Shown piece by piece: positions 50,011 through 51,022 of a stretch of 51,022 nucleotides of DNA. Where the stretch lies: assembly GCA_013416795.1 (NCBI GenBank), contig RQSC01000025.1:159469-210490 (forward strand). The letters are read 5' to 3'. Each line of letters opens with the position of its first letter. Positions within the stretch are counted from its first letter, which is position 1. The position numbers and the translations under genes were made by a program. Under the pieces are notes generated by a model that saw only the letters and a list, made by a program, of their open reading frames with translations, did no database searches and was not told the origin of the DNA. Source of the stretch: Prasinococcaceae sp. CCMP 1430. Lineage: Eukaryota > Prasinodermophyta > Palmophyllophyceae > Prasinococcales > Prasinococcaceae.

Positions 50011-51022
50011 GCAGCCTCTCGCCCGCCCGCGCCCGCCCGGCGCCCGCCGCGAGAGCGAGAGCGCGACCGGCGCCGACCGTGCCCCCCTCCTGCTCCTCCC
50101 TGTACACGTACGATTCCCCCCTCCGAACGCTGGCGCGTCGCACCTGCGCCCCCCGGCGCGCCGTGCAACCACAGGCGCGAACGCCCTGTCTGCGCGCCGC
50201 CGCGCGCTCGCGTCCCCCGCGCCCGCGGCGGCCCGGGAGCGTTCGATGAGTGTCGGAGTTGGCGCGCGCTCCGGCGGGCATCGTTCGTGGGACGGCTGGC
50301 TGGCTGTGGCAGGCTCCCCATGCCGCGGTCGGTCGGTCGGTGGGGTGGGCCTGCCAGCCAGTCAGCCGGTCGGTCTGTCGGTCGGTCGGTCTGTCGCAGC
50401 CGGTCGGGGGACGCGCTCGGCCGGATCCGTTCCTCCTCGCAGGGAGGGGGCTTTGTTGGCGCCAGCCATTCGGCCAGGCCGGCATCGCAGGATGGAGCCG
50501 GCCAGCATCCACCGATCCAGCGTCTGTCGTCAGAATGGGTGGGTAACTAGTCTAGTCAGCAGTCAGGGGCCGATGATCCACCAGCCAGCCAGCCAGTTGT
50601 CGAAAATCCATCTTCACGTCCCACGCGCGTGCATTGTGATGGCGGCGCCCGCCGGCGGATCCGCGGCCGCCGCGCTCTGCTGTGATATGGCGCGATCGCA
50701 TGCTTCCCCCGCGCGCCGTGCCTGCCTGCACGGACATACATGAGGCGAGTCGAGAGACGAGGGCAGGCGAGTCGAGAGTCCAGGCGAGGCGGGGCGGGGC
50801 CGCCGCCGCCGCCGCCGTCCTCGTCAGCGCTCTATCCTTGGCGGCCCGCGGTCCCAGGAGGCTCCCCGCGTCCCCACTCGCTTCCATCCTCCCCTTTCTT
50901 CCGCCCTCGGCCGCGCACCCCAAATCGGCGTCCGCCTCGCGGCCAACCAACGCCAATCCTGACCGCGCGGATCCTTCGCCCGGCCGGCGCGCGCGCTCGC
51001 CACGCGCGCCGGGGGCGCCGCG
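50011..51022. other. Repeat-rich tail, no gene recognised
   Basis: One kb holds GGTCGGTCGG and TCTGTCGG tetranucleotide blocks (50325-50410), CCAGCCAGCCAGCCAG (50578-50597), GGCGAGTCGAGAG direct repeats (50744-50780) and a CCGCCGCCGCCG run (50800-50818). No frame shows a recognisable protein. Confidence 0.5.

Noticed and set aside
45261-50321. Long minus-strand frames opposite IFT140
   Set aside because: They are antisense shadows of low complexity without recognisable domains.

Overview
The window is GC-rich nuclear DNA from a photosynthetic, flagellated eukaryotic microalga. The eukaryotic signs are GT-AG introns, AATAAA-type 3' signals, and genes for RAD51, gamma-SNAP, importin, SWI/SNF, Sm-like and IFT140 proteins. 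Photosynthetic ancestry is suggested by an organellar (bacterial-type) aspartyl-tRNA synthetase, ferredoxin-sulfite reductase, a Rubisco-methyltransferase-like SET protein, an omega-3-type desaturase piece, a plant PAT10-like palmitoyltransferase and a chloroplast HMA1-like metal ATPase. The ATPase appears to start with a signal peptide followed by an Arg/Ala-rich stretch. That layout resembles the bipartite leaders of secondary plastids (haptophyte, stramenopile or chlorarachniophyte), but an assembly gap falls in it, so the lineage is left open.

Layout. 1-12.6 kb: PAT10-like DHHC acyltransferase (+); a repeat-rich spacer with a CA microsatellite and a 105-bp direct repeat; a conserved plastid-lineage protein (+); AspRS (-) meeting a type I membrane protein (+) head to head with overlapping 5' ends; gamma-SNAP (+); two copies of an unrecognised gene family (-), one degraded; a 47-nt poly-G tract. 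12.6-20.3 kb: BAF60/SWP73 (-), squalene synthase (+), an F-box protein with a bacterial-like zinc ribbon (-), and a SET-domain methyltransferase (+) overlapping a proline-rich membrane-protein exon (-). 20.3-28 kb: a P1B-ATPase fused to a NicO-type transporter (-), then a truncated desaturase in frame with an IGHMBP2-like helicase (+). 28-42.5 kb: a secreted orphan (-), a DEDDy exonuclease fused to a YbaK domain (-), an importin-9-like karyopherin (+), RAD51 (+), LSM11 (-), a partial armadillo-repeat gene (-), glycerophosphocholine acyltransferase (+) and a LYR protein (-). 42.5-51 kb: ferredoxin-sulfite reductase (-), an ABC ATPase scrap at a scaffold join, IFT140 (+), and a repeat-rich tail.

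The genes do not form one pathway. They are packed tightly, often as convergent pairs with 80-430 bases between stop codons. Introns are few and short (about 65-320 nt), and several are multiples of three without stop codons, so uninterrupted reading frames can hide them. The sequence contains a 29-base N gap (23650-23678) and three single-N joins (24691, 39568, 44484). Broken genes lie at or close to these joins.

The most notable features are the ATPase-NicO fusion, the exonuclease-YbaK fusion, the U7 snRNP-type LSM11, the orphan duplicated family, and a recurring AGGGTTT motif upstream of several start codons. No tRNA, rRNA, CRISPR array, transposase or virus-derived gene was recognised.
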